This document shows, piece by piece, positions 6,811 to 14,414 of a DNA stretch of 16,297 nt; the stretch's first letter is position 1, and every line of letters starts with the position of its first letter. Under the pieces are notes generated by a model. That model searched no databases. It was not told the origin of the DNA and was given only the letters and a program-made list of their open reading frames with translations. Position numbers and translations under genes: made by a program. Source of the DNA: Bacteroidaceae bacterium (GTDB lineage: Bacteria; Bacteroidota; Bacteroidia; Bacteroidales; Bacteroidaceae); the NCBI GenBank assembly GCA_017628775.1, contig JAGBYN010000088.1, positions 1-16,297 of the forward strand, read 5' to 3'.

Positions 6811-8697
6811 TTAGCACTCTTTTTGTGCTTGATCGTTATTAATCAGTTCAAGCAGTTTTTCAACGGCATCCTCCGTCGGAATATTCTTTTCCACACATTG
6901 CTTTCCGCGGTACAAACTTACCTTTCCACGTGCAGCACCTACGTAGCCATAGTCCGCATCAGCCATTTCGCCAGGTCCGTTTACGATACATCCCATAATG
7001 GCGATCTTAAGGCCTTTAAGGTGTGCGGTAGCAGCTTTGATGCGTGCAATGGTTTCTTGCAGGTCGTATAGCGTACGGCCGCATCCCGGACATGAAATAT
7101 ATTCCGTCTTTGTGGTGCGTTGGCGTGTGGCTTGTAGAATACCGAAGGCTGCATCGTCAATGCGTGCTAAAGACAGGTTCTTTTGTCCCTTAGGCGGATT
7201 GTTGAACAAGCAAATACCATCGAGCAGGCGGTCAAAGAGCAATGTGCCACAGTCGGCAGCCGCGCGGATCTGGAAGTCTTCCAACTGGCCTTCTGCAAGG
7301 GCATAGTGCTGGAATGCGATGACGGGATGTGTGAATCCTTCGTTCCACAGTTCATGAATCAACGCACGTTGTTCGCCCAATCGGTTGGCGTGGTTGCTTT
7401 GTGCCACAATCACCACCTCGTCGTGTTGGCGCAAGAACGCTTTGACCTCGGGCGTGAGTCCGGTGTAGGTCAAGAACAAGAACTTCAAGGGTGCGTTGCA
7501 TTGTCCAACCATGGGTAATACTGTGGGGGTGAAACAAGGGAACACGAGTTCTGCCTCGGGCGTCCATGCGTGTAAGTCCACCAAGTAGCCTACGCCTTCT
7601 TTGCGTTCCTTGGGCAAAGTGCTGCCACAGTATATATAATCGGGTGTCACTGTGCCGAAGTCATCTTCGCCAGCCAAGCGGCATGAAATCACCACGGGTT
7701 CGTGGTTTCCTCCGATGTTGCGTACGGCATGTGTGGCGCGGCGCTCAGGGTGCAACCAATCGAAAGCCCCACAGGCTTTAGCCGTGATGGGTTGGTGGTT
7801 GTTGCGTTGTTCAATAACGTAGGATGCCAGTTTGTACGCCACCGGAATTTCGCATGCAGGGTCTTCGCTCAGTGAAACGCGCAAGGTGTCGCCAATACCG
7901 TCGGCTAAGAGGGCGCCAATACCGGCTGCGCTCTTGATGCGTCCGTCCTCACCTTCGCCAGCCTCTGTCACGCCCAAGTGCAATGGGAAGGTCATGCCCT
8001 CCTGGTGCATTACGGCGCAGAGCAAGCGCATAGACTGAACCATGACAACGGTGTTGCTGGCTTTGATTGAGATGACCACATCTTTGAAGTTTTCCTTCAC
8101 GCAAATGCGCAGAAACTCCATGCAACTTTCCACAATACCATCGGGCGTATCGCCATAGCGACACATGATTCTGTCGGAGAGCGATCCATGATTAACGCCG
8201 ATACGCAGAGCTGTGCCGTGTTCCTTACAGATATTGAGCAAACGCACGAAACGTTCTTCCAATCTCTGCAATTCTGAAGCATACTCTTCATCGGTATATT
8301 CCAATGATTTAAATGTACGCGCAGGGTCAACGTAATTCCCAGGGTTTATTCTTACTTTTTCAACAATGGTAGCAGCTACGTCGGCTACGTTTGGATTAAA
8401 GTGCACGTCAGCCACCAAGGGTTGGTTGAATCCTTGTTCGTTGAGTGCCTTTCTGATGGGCTCAAGGGCACGCGCTTCAATGGTGCCTTGTGTTGTGAGT
8501 CGCACGATGTCGCCCCCAGCTTCAATAATCGCTCTGCATTGCGCCACCGAACCTTCAGTGTCGGTGGTTGCTGTTGTTGTCATGCTTTGCAAACGAATGG
8601 GGTTGCCGCCGCCAATGGGGCGGTTGCCAACAACTACTTCATGTGAATTTCTTGGGGTGTAGTTGAAAAGTTCAAATCCACAATGAAAGTAACGCAT
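6811..8697 (-). CDS. ispG: 4-hydroxy-3-methylbut-2-en-1-yl diphosphate synthase, long form (IspG/GcpE)
   Basis: This gene encodes 628 residues from ATG 8697; an in-frame ATG at 8727 would add 10 residues without family resemblance. It catalyses the reductive step that converts MEcPP to HMBPP in the methylerythritol phosphate pathway of isoprenoid synthesis. The N-terminal TIM-barrel part shows GGGNPIRLQSM-TTT, DTEGSVAQC, VRLTTQG and ADVHFNP. The C-terminal [4Fe-4S] domain has C536-PG-C539-GR, C570-IVNGPG-E577, i.e. three cysteines and the glutamate ligand. The length is well above the roughly 360-370 residues of the short proteobacterial enzyme. The extra central domain is that of the long form found in Bacteroidetes, Chlamydiae and plants. 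It lies 51 bases behind purE, probably in the same transcript, and ends at the shared terminator. Confidence 0.96.
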   Translation of the reverse strand: MRYFHCGFELFNYTPRNSHEVVVGNRPIGGGNPIRLQSMTTTATTDTEGSVAQCRAIIEAGGDIVRLTTQGTIEARALEPIRKALNEQGFNQPLVADVHFNPNVADVAATIVEKVRINPGNYVDPARTFKSLEYTDEEYASELQRLEERFVRLLNICKEHGTALRIGVNHGSLSDRIMCRYGDTPDGIVESCMEFLRICVKENFKDVVISIKASNTVVMVQSMRLLCAVMHQEGMTFPLHLGVTEAGEGEDGRIKSAAGIGALLADGIGDTLRVSLSEDPACEIPVAYKLASYVIEQRNNHQPITAKACGAFDWLHPERRATHAVRNIGGNHEPVVISCRLAGEDDFGTVTPDYIYCGSTLPKERKEGVGYLVDLHAWTPEAELVFPCFTPTVLPMVGQCNAPLKFLFLTYTGLTPEVKAFLRQHDEVVIVAQSNHANRLGEQRALIHELWNEGFTHPVIAFQHYALAEGQLEDFQIRAAADCGTLLFDRLLDGICLFNNPPKGQKNLSLARIDDAAFGILQATRQRTTKTEYISCPGCGRTLYDLQETIARIKAATAHLKGLKIAIMGCIVNGPGEMADADYGYVGAARGKVSLYRGKQCVEKNIPTEDAVEKLLELINNDQAQKEC

Positions 8698-8748
8698 AAT
8701 GAAAAGGGAATATGTGGAGTAGGCCATGCCATAGCCTACTGCTTTTGA

Positions 8749-9252
8749 TTACACTTTGAATTTATATTGGATGGTTGCCAATTCTTCGTTAGCCTTTACA
8801 ATCTTTGTTTTAAGATTTTCCTTGTATGCAGCCAACTTTGCTGCCAAGTCTTTGTCGCTAAGCGCAATCATCTGTGCTGCCAAGATAGCCGCGTTGAGCG
8901 CACCATTCACGCCTACTGTTGCCACTGGAATACCAGGAGGCATTTGGATGATTGAAAGCATGGCATCAAGACCATCGAGCATACCTTTGATGGGCACGCC
9001 AATAACAGGGAGGTTCGTGCTGGCTGCAACAACACCAGGAAGTGCAGCGGCCATACCTGCTCCGGCAATGATCACCTTCAGGCCTCGGCCTTCAGCCGAC
9101 TTTGCAAAGGCTTCAACTTCTTGTGGCGTGCGGTGTGCTGAAAGGGCATTCATTTCAAAGGGAATTTCCATTTCATCAAAGAACTTTGCTGCTTTTTCCA
9201 TAACGGGAAGATCGCTTGTGCTTCCCATGATAATGCTTACGAGTGGAGTCAT
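8749..9252 (-). CDS. purE: N5-carboxyaminoimidazole ribonucleotide mutase (class I PurE)
   Basis: This gene encodes 167 residues and rearranges N5-CAIR to CAIR in de novo purine synthesis; class I enzymes work with PurK. The phosphate-binding start G10-STSD14 and the catalytic motif S38-A39-H40-R41-T-P are present. The glycine-rich segment reads IAGAGMAAALPG, with Ala70 where the E. coli enzyme has His in AAHLPG. This is a lineage-type variant, as far as I recall, and the catalytic His40 is kept. The tail KGMLDGLDAMLSIIQMPPGIPVATV is typical. It is followed by ispG. Upstream lies the hairpin-module spacer, in which no consensus promoter is visible. Confidence 0.95.
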   Translation of the reverse strand: MTPLVSIIMGSTSDLPVMEKAAKFFDEMEIPFEMNALSAHRTPQEVEAFAKSAEGRGLKVIIAGAGMAAALPGVVAASTNLPVIGVPIKGMLDGLDAMLSIIQMPPGIPVATVGVNGALNAAILAAQMIALSDKDLAAKLAAYKENLKTKIVKANEELATIQYKFKV

Positions 9253-9456
9253 GATTTATGAGAGTTGAGAGTTTAAAGTTTAGAGTTTAGAGAAGAGGCT
9301 TTGCCTCGTTAAGAGGGACCTAAAGGTCCGTTAAGAGGTTAAGAGGAGCTTTCAGCTCGTTAAGAAGTATGAGAGTTTAAAGTTTAGGGTTTAGAGTTGA
9401 GAGAAGAGCCTTTGGCTCGTTAGGCGGTTAAGACGTCAGGATGGTCAGAGGAAGGA
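9253..9456. other. Repeat-filled spacer between the PAP2-like gene and purE
   Basis: There is no coding sequence here. Two similar segments of GAGAGTTTAAAGTTTAG type (9269-9285 and 9371-9387) lead into short hairpin modules, which are listed separately. I see no TTTG / TAnnTTTG promoter on the minus strand, so purE-ispG is either read through from rpoN or uses a promoter I cannot recognise. Confidence 0.6.
9295..9418. repeat. Four hairpin modules with a shared CGTTAAGAGG-type tail
   Basis: The hairpins are GAGGC-TTT-GCCTC (9295-9307), GGACCT-AA-AGGTCC (9316-9329), GAGCT-TTC-AGCTC (9346-9358) and GAGCC-TTT-GGCTC (9406-9418). Each right arm runs into CGTTAAGAGG or a near variant (CGTTAAGAAG, CGTTAGGCGG). 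The stem bases differ between modules yet always pair, while the tail stays constant. Confidence 0.75.
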
Positions 9457-10065
9457 TTAAATAATAATTGAAAATCCGCAGAACCATCCGATGATGGCGC
9501 TGTTCAACAGTTCGCTCATGGAGTGCAAGCGCATGTAGGATTGTATGCTTGCAATGAGCCCAGTGTGGAGTATCGCGATACACATCCAGAATATAGGGTT
9601 AAAATGGAGGGTGATGCCCAAAACCATTAGGAGACCTACGATGGCGCTTGCGCCTGCCACGTGTGTGCTGATGTTAAACATAAAATTACACAAGATGCTT
9701 ATCGCCATCAAGATGATACATGTGTGTATGATTTGAATGGTGAAATAAGGCATGTGGATGCTTTTCATAAACGACAGCAGCAGCGTGTAGGAGGCCAGTG
9801 TGGCTAAGAATGGCACGAAGCGATGTTTCCTTTGATACACTTCGTCCTTGCTCAGTCCTCGAATGCGTCGATAAATAAATATCAGAATAAAAGGAATGCA
9901 CACAGAACAGATATAAATCATGCCCAACACCATGGCTTTGTGTTGCCACATCAATAACCTCAAATGGCTCAAGCTGAAAATAATGATAAAGGCCAAGAGC
10001 GGCAGGAATGATGGCGAGGTGAGGCGTGAGAAATATCGTACTGGTATAAGTAGAAATTTATTCAT
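9457..10065 (-). CDS. Multi-pass membrane protein, degenerate PAP2-phosphatase-like
   Basis: This gene encodes 202 residues with about six hydrophobic segments (roughly 20-40, 45-65, 85-103, 108-130, 133-153, 157-175), plus a hydrophobic C-terminus. It sits in the cytoplasmic membrane. Three short stretches recall type 2 phosphatidic acid phosphatases: R-K-H-R-F-V-P-F for the K-x6-RP motif, S-T-H-V-A-G-A-S-A for the PSGH motif, and R-L-H-S-M-S-E-L-L-N-S for the last motif. None is canonical, so activity on lipid phosphates is doubtful. It starts 13 bases after rpoN and is very likely cotranscribed with it. The two gene products need not be functionally related. Confidence 0.6.
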   Translation of the reverse strand: MNKFLLIPVRYFSRLTSPSFLPLLAFIIIFSLSHLRLLMWQHKAMVLGMIYICSVCIPFILIFIYRRIRGLSKDEVYQRKHRFVPFLATLASYTLLLSFMKSIHMPYFTIQIIHTCIILMAISILCNFMFNISTHVAGASAIVGLLMVLGITLHFNPIFWMCIAILHTGLIASIQSYMRLHSMSELLNSAIIGWFCGFSIII

Positions 10066-10078
10066 GTTGAGCGGATGG

Positions 10079-11608
10079 CTACTTTTGTTTTCTCAAGCGT
10101 TTTTCTGGAATATTAAGGCGGTCGCGGTATTTGGAAATGGTGCGTCGGGCTATGGGGAAGCCGGCCTTCTTCATTTCGGTAGCCAATTCCAAATCTGAAA
10201 GTGGGTTTTGTTTGTCTTCGTGATCCACAATCTCGTGCAGTTTCAGTAGGGCAAGGTGTGCCGATACTTCAGTGCCGTCGTCGCTTGTGAAGGCCTGGAT
10301 GAAGAACTTTTTAAGGGGGTAAATGCCAAAGGGCGTTTGAATGAATTTACTGCGTATCACTCTTGATACTGTGCTCACTGATATATCCAGTTCTTGAGCG
10401 ATGTCGTCCATTTTAAGCGTGTGCAGCAAGGAGTCGTCGTCTTCATTGAGGAAGAAATCCTTTTGGACGTCCACAATGGCTTTAGCCACGTTGTAGAGCA
10501 TGAGCTTGCGCAGTTTTACTTTGTTGATGAAGCTTCGTGCCGCCTCTATTTTACTTTGAACGAAAAGCAGTTGCTCCTCCATCTGCTTGGATAGCTTTGT
10601 TCGATCACGGTTGAAGTCCCTCACCGTTTGCAGGTATGAGGGGCTCACGCAGAGTTCAGGCACATTGCCATTGTTCATGCTTAAAACCACCTCGTCGGCA
10701 TCGTTAATCTCCACAAAGAAATCAGGCATAACGGTGGGCGCACCCGCTGCTACGTCGGTGTTGAGTTGATTGCCTGGTTTAGGGTTGAGGCGCATGAGCA
10801 ATCGTTTAAGGGCATCAAAGTCCTCGTCGTTGAGGTTTAAGCGTCTTTTTAAATCTGACCAATTAAGCGTTGAAAACAAAGCGAAGTGGTTGTCTAATGC
10901 TTGTATGGCTTTGCCCTTTAAGGCCACTTCATCTGACCAGGCTTTTACTTGCAGCAGTAAGCACTCCTGCAGGTTGCGCGCTCCAAGACCATGGGGTTCA
11001 AACTGTTGCAAGATATGCACCAGTTTTTCAATATGTTCAATGGTGGTGTCGATATACAGCTTGAAGCTGATTTCGTACATGATGACATCAACATCCTTCG
11101 TCAGGTATCCATTGCTATCGAGCGAACTAATGATGTAGCGCATGATTTCTTGATCGGTTTCGTCAAGGTCATAGTCGTTCATCTGTTCAATCAATGTTTC
11201 GTAGAATGTTTGTGTGTTGATGGCTGATATTTCATTAACGATATCGGCGGCATAGCGTGGCTCTGTGCTCACGTAGTCCGATAAATCCAACCCATCGTCA
11301 TCTCGTGGTGCGTCGTCGCGCCCCATGTCATAGTCGGCATCGCGCCCCGTTTCTTCAGATTCCCCTTCTTCGGTGTCCTCATCGTTGGGTTCGTCGTTGG
11401 TAAAGGTATCTTGTTCTTCCTCATTCCATTCATCGCGTTCCTCAAGTGCAGGATTGTCGTCCATTTCCTTTTTCACTGTTTCTTCAAATTCAGCCAAGCC
11501 CTCCTCAGCAAGCAACGTTGCCGCCACTTGCAATCTATGCAGAGTTTGCACCATGTTTTGGGTCTGCTCTTGATTGTGCTTTTGCTGATGTCTGGTTGTG
11601 TTTTTCAA
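10079..11608 (-). CDS. rpoN: RNA polymerase sigma-54 factor
   Basis: This gene encodes 509 residues. It binds core RNA polymerase and directs it to -24/-12 promoters that need an AAA+ activator. The C-terminal RpoN box ARRTISKYR (487-495) is intact, and a helix-turn-helix starts near M400 (DIAQELDISVSTVSRVI). The glutamine-rich N-terminus and NPALEE mark region I. Region II (about 57-112) is extremely acidic. The start is uncertain. The first codon at 11608 is TTG, with a stop in frame upstream and no other usable start between them. The first ATG is at 11554, but it would remove 18 residues of the Gln-rich region I, so TTG is preferred. It follows metG by 73 bases and precedes the PAP2-like gene by 13. 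Confidence 0.95.
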   Translation of the reverse strand: MKNTTRHQQKHNQEQTQNMVQTLHRLQVAATLLAEEGLAEFEETVKKEMDDNPALEERDEWNEEEQDTFTNDEPNDEDTEEGESEETGRDADYDMGRDDAPRDDDGLDLSDYVSTEPRYAADIVNEISAINTQTFYETLIEQMNDYDLDETDQEIMRYIISSLDSNGYLTKDVDVIMYEISFKLYIDTTIEHIEKLVHILQQFEPHGLGARNLQECLLLQVKAWSDEVALKGKAIQALDNHFALFSTLNWSDLKRRLNLNDEDFDALKRLLMRLNPKPGNQLNTDVAAGAPTVMPDFFVEINDADEVVLSMNNGNVPELCVSPSYLQTVRDFNRDRTKLSKQMEEQLLFVQSKIEAARSFINKVKLRKLMLYNVAKAIVDVQKDFFLNEDDDSLLHTLKMDDIAQELDISVSTVSRVIRSKFIQTPFGIYPLKKFFIQAFTSDDGTEVSAHLALLKLHEIVDHEDKQNPLSDLELATEMKKAGFPIARRTISKYRDRLNIPEKRLRKQK

Positions 11609-11660
11609 GTGAAAAAGTTTTTTTAGGGGGGTAATTGTTGATTATTTCTGGTGTCGTTCG

Positions 11661-11702
11661 CCTGGTTGTGGTTGCCCATCGCTATACGACAGGACAACCA
11701 GG
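11661..11702. repeat. 9-bp inverted repeat spanning the metG stop codon
   Basis: CCTGGTTGT (11661-11669) and ACAACCAGG (11694-11702) are exact complements separated by 24 bases, with the metG stop (11684-11682) inside the loop. No T-run follows in the direction of transcription. It looks more like a processing or stability hairpin than a terminator, which is in keeping with read-through into rpoN. Confidence 0.4.
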
Positions 11703-13739
11703 TTTTGTTTCGCGGTCTAAAGTGAGTACAGAGAGTGAACCATCGAAGTTTTCAGCCGATAGGATCATACCTTGGCTTTCGATGCCTCTGATTTTGCGTG
11801 CGGGGAAGTTTGCGATGAAGCAAATTTGCTTGCCTACCAAATCTTCAGGTTTGTAGTGCTGTGCAATACCTGAGAGGATGGTTCTGTTTTCCAAGCCGTC
11901 GGCAATGAGGAACTTCAGGAGCTTGTCGGCCTTGGGCACGCGTTCGCATTCCAGGATTGTTCCTACGCGGATGTCAAGCTTTTCCCACTCTTCGAAAGTC
12001 ACATCGTTCTTGATGGGCTTTGCTTTGAAGTGCTTTGCTTCTTCAAGCTTCTTTGCTTCTTCGTTTTGCTTTTTGATGTCTTCAAGGCGAGCGAGTTGCT
12101 TTTCAATGGCTTCGTCTTCGATCTTATCAAAGAGTAATGCAGGTTCAGCCAATTGATGTCCTTCCTGAAGGAGGTTCATTTCGCCAAGGTCCTTCCAGGT
12201 GAATGCGGTTAAGTTCAGCATTTGGCGGAGCTTTTCCGAGCTGAAAGGCAAGAATGGTTCAAAGGCAATGGCTAAGTTTGCCACCAATTGCAATGAAAGG
12301 TGCAGGATGGTCTTCACGCGTTCAGGGTCGGTCTTCACCACCTTCCATGGTTCGCTGTCGGCCAAGTATTTATTACCAATGCGTGCCATGTTCATGGCTT
12401 CCTTCTGAGCATCGCGGAAGCGGAAGGCATCCAACAAGCGTTCCATTTCAGCCTTAGCGGCCTGGAAATCCTGAAGCATTTGTTGGTCGGCTTCAGTGAG
12501 TTCACCTAATGCAGGTACTACGCCCTCGTAATATTTCTTGGTGAGTTGCAACGCGCGGTTCACGAAGTTGCCATACACCGCCACCAATTCATTATTATTG
12601 CGTGCTTGGAAGTCTTTCCAAGTAAAGTTATTGTCCTTTGTTTCGGGCGCATTAGCCGTAAGCACATAGCGGAGCACGTCCTGCTTACCAGGGAAGTCCA
12701 CCAAGTATTCGTGCAACCACACCGCCCAGTTGCGTGAAGTTGAAATCTTGTCATCTTCAAGATTCAAGAATTCATTTGAAGGTACATTGTCGGGCAAGAT
12801 ATAAGAACCCTCAGCCTTCAGCATGGCGGGGAACACGATGCAGTGGAACACGATGTTGTCCTTACCGATGAAGTGAATCAAGCGTGTGTCGTCCTGCTTC
12901 CACCATTTTTCCCAAGATTCGGGAAGAAGTTCCTTAGTGTTTGAGATGTAACCGATAGGCGCATCAAACCATACGTAGAGTACCTTGCCTTGCGCACCTT
13001 CAACGGGCACGGGAATACCCCAGTCAAGGTCGCGCGTCACGGCACGTGGGCGCAAACCAAGGTCTAACCAACTCTTACATTGTCCGTACACGTTTGGACG
13101 CCATTCCTTATGGTCTTCAAGGATCCACTTTTCCAACCATTCCTGATGGTCGTTTAAGGGCAAGTACCAGTGGCTGGTGTTGCGCTTCACCAAGGGATTG
13201 CCTGTTGCGGCATTGTAAGGATTAATGAGTTCTTCAGGCGAAAGTGTAGAACCACACTTTTCGCATTGGTCACCGTAGGCATCTGCAGCGTGGCAACGTG
13301 GGCATTCGCCCTTGATGTTACGGTCGGTTAAGAACTCTTGTGCTTCTTCATCGTAGAATTGTTCGGTTTCCATTTCCACGAACTTACCTTCATCATAGAG
13401 CTTACGGAAGAAGTCCGAAGCATGCTTCTTGTGTGTGTCGCTTGTTGTGCGTGAATATACATCGAACGAAATGCCGAAACCCTCAAACGAATCCTTAATC
13501 AAATTATGGTAGCGGTCCACCACGTCTTGCACAGTAATGCCTTCCTTCTTGGCGCGAATCGTTACGGGTACACCGTGTTCGTCCGAACCACCAATAAAGA
13601 GCACTTCTTCGCCCTTCATGCGCAAGTAGCGCACATAGATATCGGCAGGTACATACACACCAGCCAAGTGACCAATATGTACACCACCATTAGCGTATGG
13701 TAAAGCCGAAGTAACTAAAGTTCTGTTAAATTTCTTCAT
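11682..13739 (-). CDS. metG: Methionyl-tRNA synthetase with C-terminal tRNA-binding domain
   Basis: This gene encodes 685 residues. It charges tRNA-Met with methionine for initiation and elongation. The class I signature H21-IGH24 and the KMSKS loop, here K331-ISTS335, are both present. The connective peptide carries a four-cysteine zinc site: C146-PR-C149 and C159-EK-C162. The anticodon-binding helical domain follows (about 390-550). After a charged Lys/Glu linker comes a Trbp111/EMAP-II-like OB fold (about 580-685: [11 protein letters not shown], then [11 protein letters not shown]). That appended domain mediates dimerisation and non-specific tRNA binding in homologues. It is the first gene of the minus-strand block, with a -7 box about 40 bases upstream. 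Confidence 0.97.
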   Translation of the reverse strand: MKKFNRTLVTSALPYANGGVHIGHLAGVYVPADIYVRYLRMKGEEVLFIGGSDEHGVPVTIRAKKEGITVQDVVDRYHNLIKDSFEGFGISFDVYSRTTSDTHKKHASDFFRKLYDEGKFVEMETEQFYDEEAQEFLTDRNIKGECPRCHAADAYGDQCEKCGSTLSPEELINPYNAATGNPLVKRNTSHWYLPLNDHQEWLEKWILEDHKEWRPNVYGQCKSWLDLGLRPRAVTRDLDWGIPVPVEGAQGKVLYVWFDAPIGYISNTKELLPESWEKWWKQDDTRLIHFIGKDNIVFHCIVFPAMLKAEGSYILPDNVPSNEFLNLEDDKISTSRNWAVWLHEYLVDFPGKQDVLRYVLTANAPETKDNNFTWKDFQARNNNELVAVYGNFVNRALQLTKKYYEGVVPALGELTEADQQMLQDFQAAKAEMERLLDAFRFRDAQKEAMNMARIGNKYLADSEPWKVVKTDPERVKTILHLSLQLVANLAIAFEPFLPFSSEKLRQMLNLTAFTWKDLGEMNLLQEGHQLAEPALLFDKIEDEAIEKQLARLEDIKKQNEEAKKLEEAKHFKAKPIKNDVTFEEWEKLDIRVGTILECERVPKADKLLKFLIADGLENRTILSGIAQHYKPEDLVGKQICFIANFPARKIRGIESQGMILSAENFDGSLSVLTLDRETKPGCPVV

Positions 13740-13778
13740 GTGTTTTATGTTGTTTTATTATTTTTATTCTACAAACTG

Positions 13779-13786
13779 CAAAGTTA
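13779..13786 (-). promoter_or_regulatory. -7 box of the metG promoter
   Basis: On the minus strand this reads TAACTTTG, an exact TAnnTTTG. The expected TTTG about 20 bases upstream is not present, so the -33 element is weak. The predicted leader to the ATG at 13739 is about 30-35 bases. Confidence 0.55.
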
Positions 13787-13799
13787 CATTTTTCTGTGC

Positions 13800-14025
13800 G
13801 AATACGAGCTTTAGTGACTAAAAAACGATTAACGATTAGCGATTTCGCTAAGCGAAGACAACAAGTCTACAAGACAAAGAGTCAACAAGTCACCATTCGG
13901 AAATTTAAAGTCAACGAGTTGCCATCCAGATTAATCGCATGGCAAGTACAAGCGTAGCGCGTGCAAAAGTCTGTGTTAGTCCGTGATTATCCGTGGGTAA
14001 AAAAGCAAGAAGAGTGTCATTTGTG
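13800..14025. other. Mosaic intergenic DNA left of the ATPase gene
   Basis: No gene is recognisable. The region includes a small perfect palindrome, TTAGCGA-TT-TCGCTAA (13836-13851), followed by ACAAGTC/ACAAGAC/AACAAGTC-type short repeats and a GTCTGTGTTAGTCCGTGATTA stretch. Pieces of it reappear, in different order, at 15800-16000 on the other side of the ATPase gene. Confidence 0.55.
13936..13975 (+). repeat. 40-bp direct repeat, left copy
   Basis: This copy starts CGCATGGCAA and ends AAAAGTCTGTG. It matches 15949-15988 at 36 of 40 positions, and all four differences are transitions. It precedes the 184-bp repeat by 50 bases here and by 125 bases on the right side. Confidence 0.75.
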
Positions 14026-14209
14026 GGCTTTTTATTTCATCTCACGCAAAGTCGCAAAGGAACGCAAAGAATTTGATTCTGTGGTATACTTGCCCAATTG
14101 CTGGGGCACACCCTTCGGGGTGCATCGATGGGGTGCATCCGAGTCCGGGGGTACTCGCTAACGCTCGCACGTCCCGGTTATCGAGCGGAGACACCTTCGG
14201 CGTCTTTTG
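14026..14209 (+). repeat. 184-bp direct repeat, left copy
   Basis: This copy is identical to 16114-16297 at 180 of 184 positions with no gaps. The differences are two within ATTTG versus TTTAG and GT versus AC after CGCAC. It begins GGCTTTTTATTTCATCTCAC, contains a CGCAAAGTCGCAAAGGAACG motif, and ends in a GC-rich half. That half holds two GGGGTGCATC copies, a GCAC-ACCC-TTC-GGG-GTGC hairpin and the CACCTTCGGCGTC hairpin. No open frame of interest crosses it. The left boundary is sharp. The right boundary cannot be judged because the second copy meets the window end. Confidence 0.9.
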
Positions 14210-14263
14210 CCATGCGGCACCTTAACGGGCTGAAGGTCCAATGAGTTACAATGATGATACCTT

Positions 14264-14357
14264 AAAAACGCTTGATTTTCCATTTTGTGCAGTAAAAACG
14301 CTGAAATCTTTCCATTTTGTGCAGTGAAAGCGCTGAAAATTTTCCATTTTGTGCAGT
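14264..14357 (+). repeat. Three iteron-like 32-bp tandem repeats upstream of the ATPase gene
   Basis: CCATTTTGTGCAGT occurs at 14280-14293, 14312-14325 and 14344-14357, exactly 32 bases apart. The preceding half of each unit is also similar (AAAAACGCTTGATTTT, AAAAACGCTGAAATCTTT, GAAAGCGCTGAAAATTTT). The 32-base period is about three helical turns, so the same face of DNA would be exposed. The array ends 57 bases before the ATPase start codon, just upstream of its -7 box. Confidence 0.85.
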
Positions 14358-14386
14358 GAAGGGTTTTTTAATTGAAAGTTTTTTCT

Positions 14387-14394
14387 CATCTTTG
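14387..14394 (+). promoter_or_regulatory. Probable -7 box of the ATPase gene
   Basis: CATCTTTG differs from TAnnTTTG at its first base only. A T-run (14364-14370) lies where the -33 TTTG would be expected, so that element is poor. The leader to the ATG at 14415 would be about 14-20 bases. Confidence 0.45.
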
Positions 14395-14414
14395 TAACAC
14401 AAAATCAGAAAGTT

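Noticed and set aside
8756..9268. 170-codon plus-strand frame opposite purE
   Set aside because: It is antisense to an unambiguous purE and has no recognisable domain. The length comes from the codon bias of the opposite strand.
9457..10065. Active PAP2 lipid phosphatase call
   Set aside because: All three signature motifs are degenerate, so it is kept as a PAP2-like membrane protein only.
13961..14161. 66-codon plus-strand frame through the left 184-bp repeat
   Set aside because: It runs through repeat DNA, stops within the repeat and has no coding features.
14264..14357. CRISPR-like array
   Set aside because: The three units are contiguous 32-bp tandem repeats without unique spacers, and no cas gene is present.
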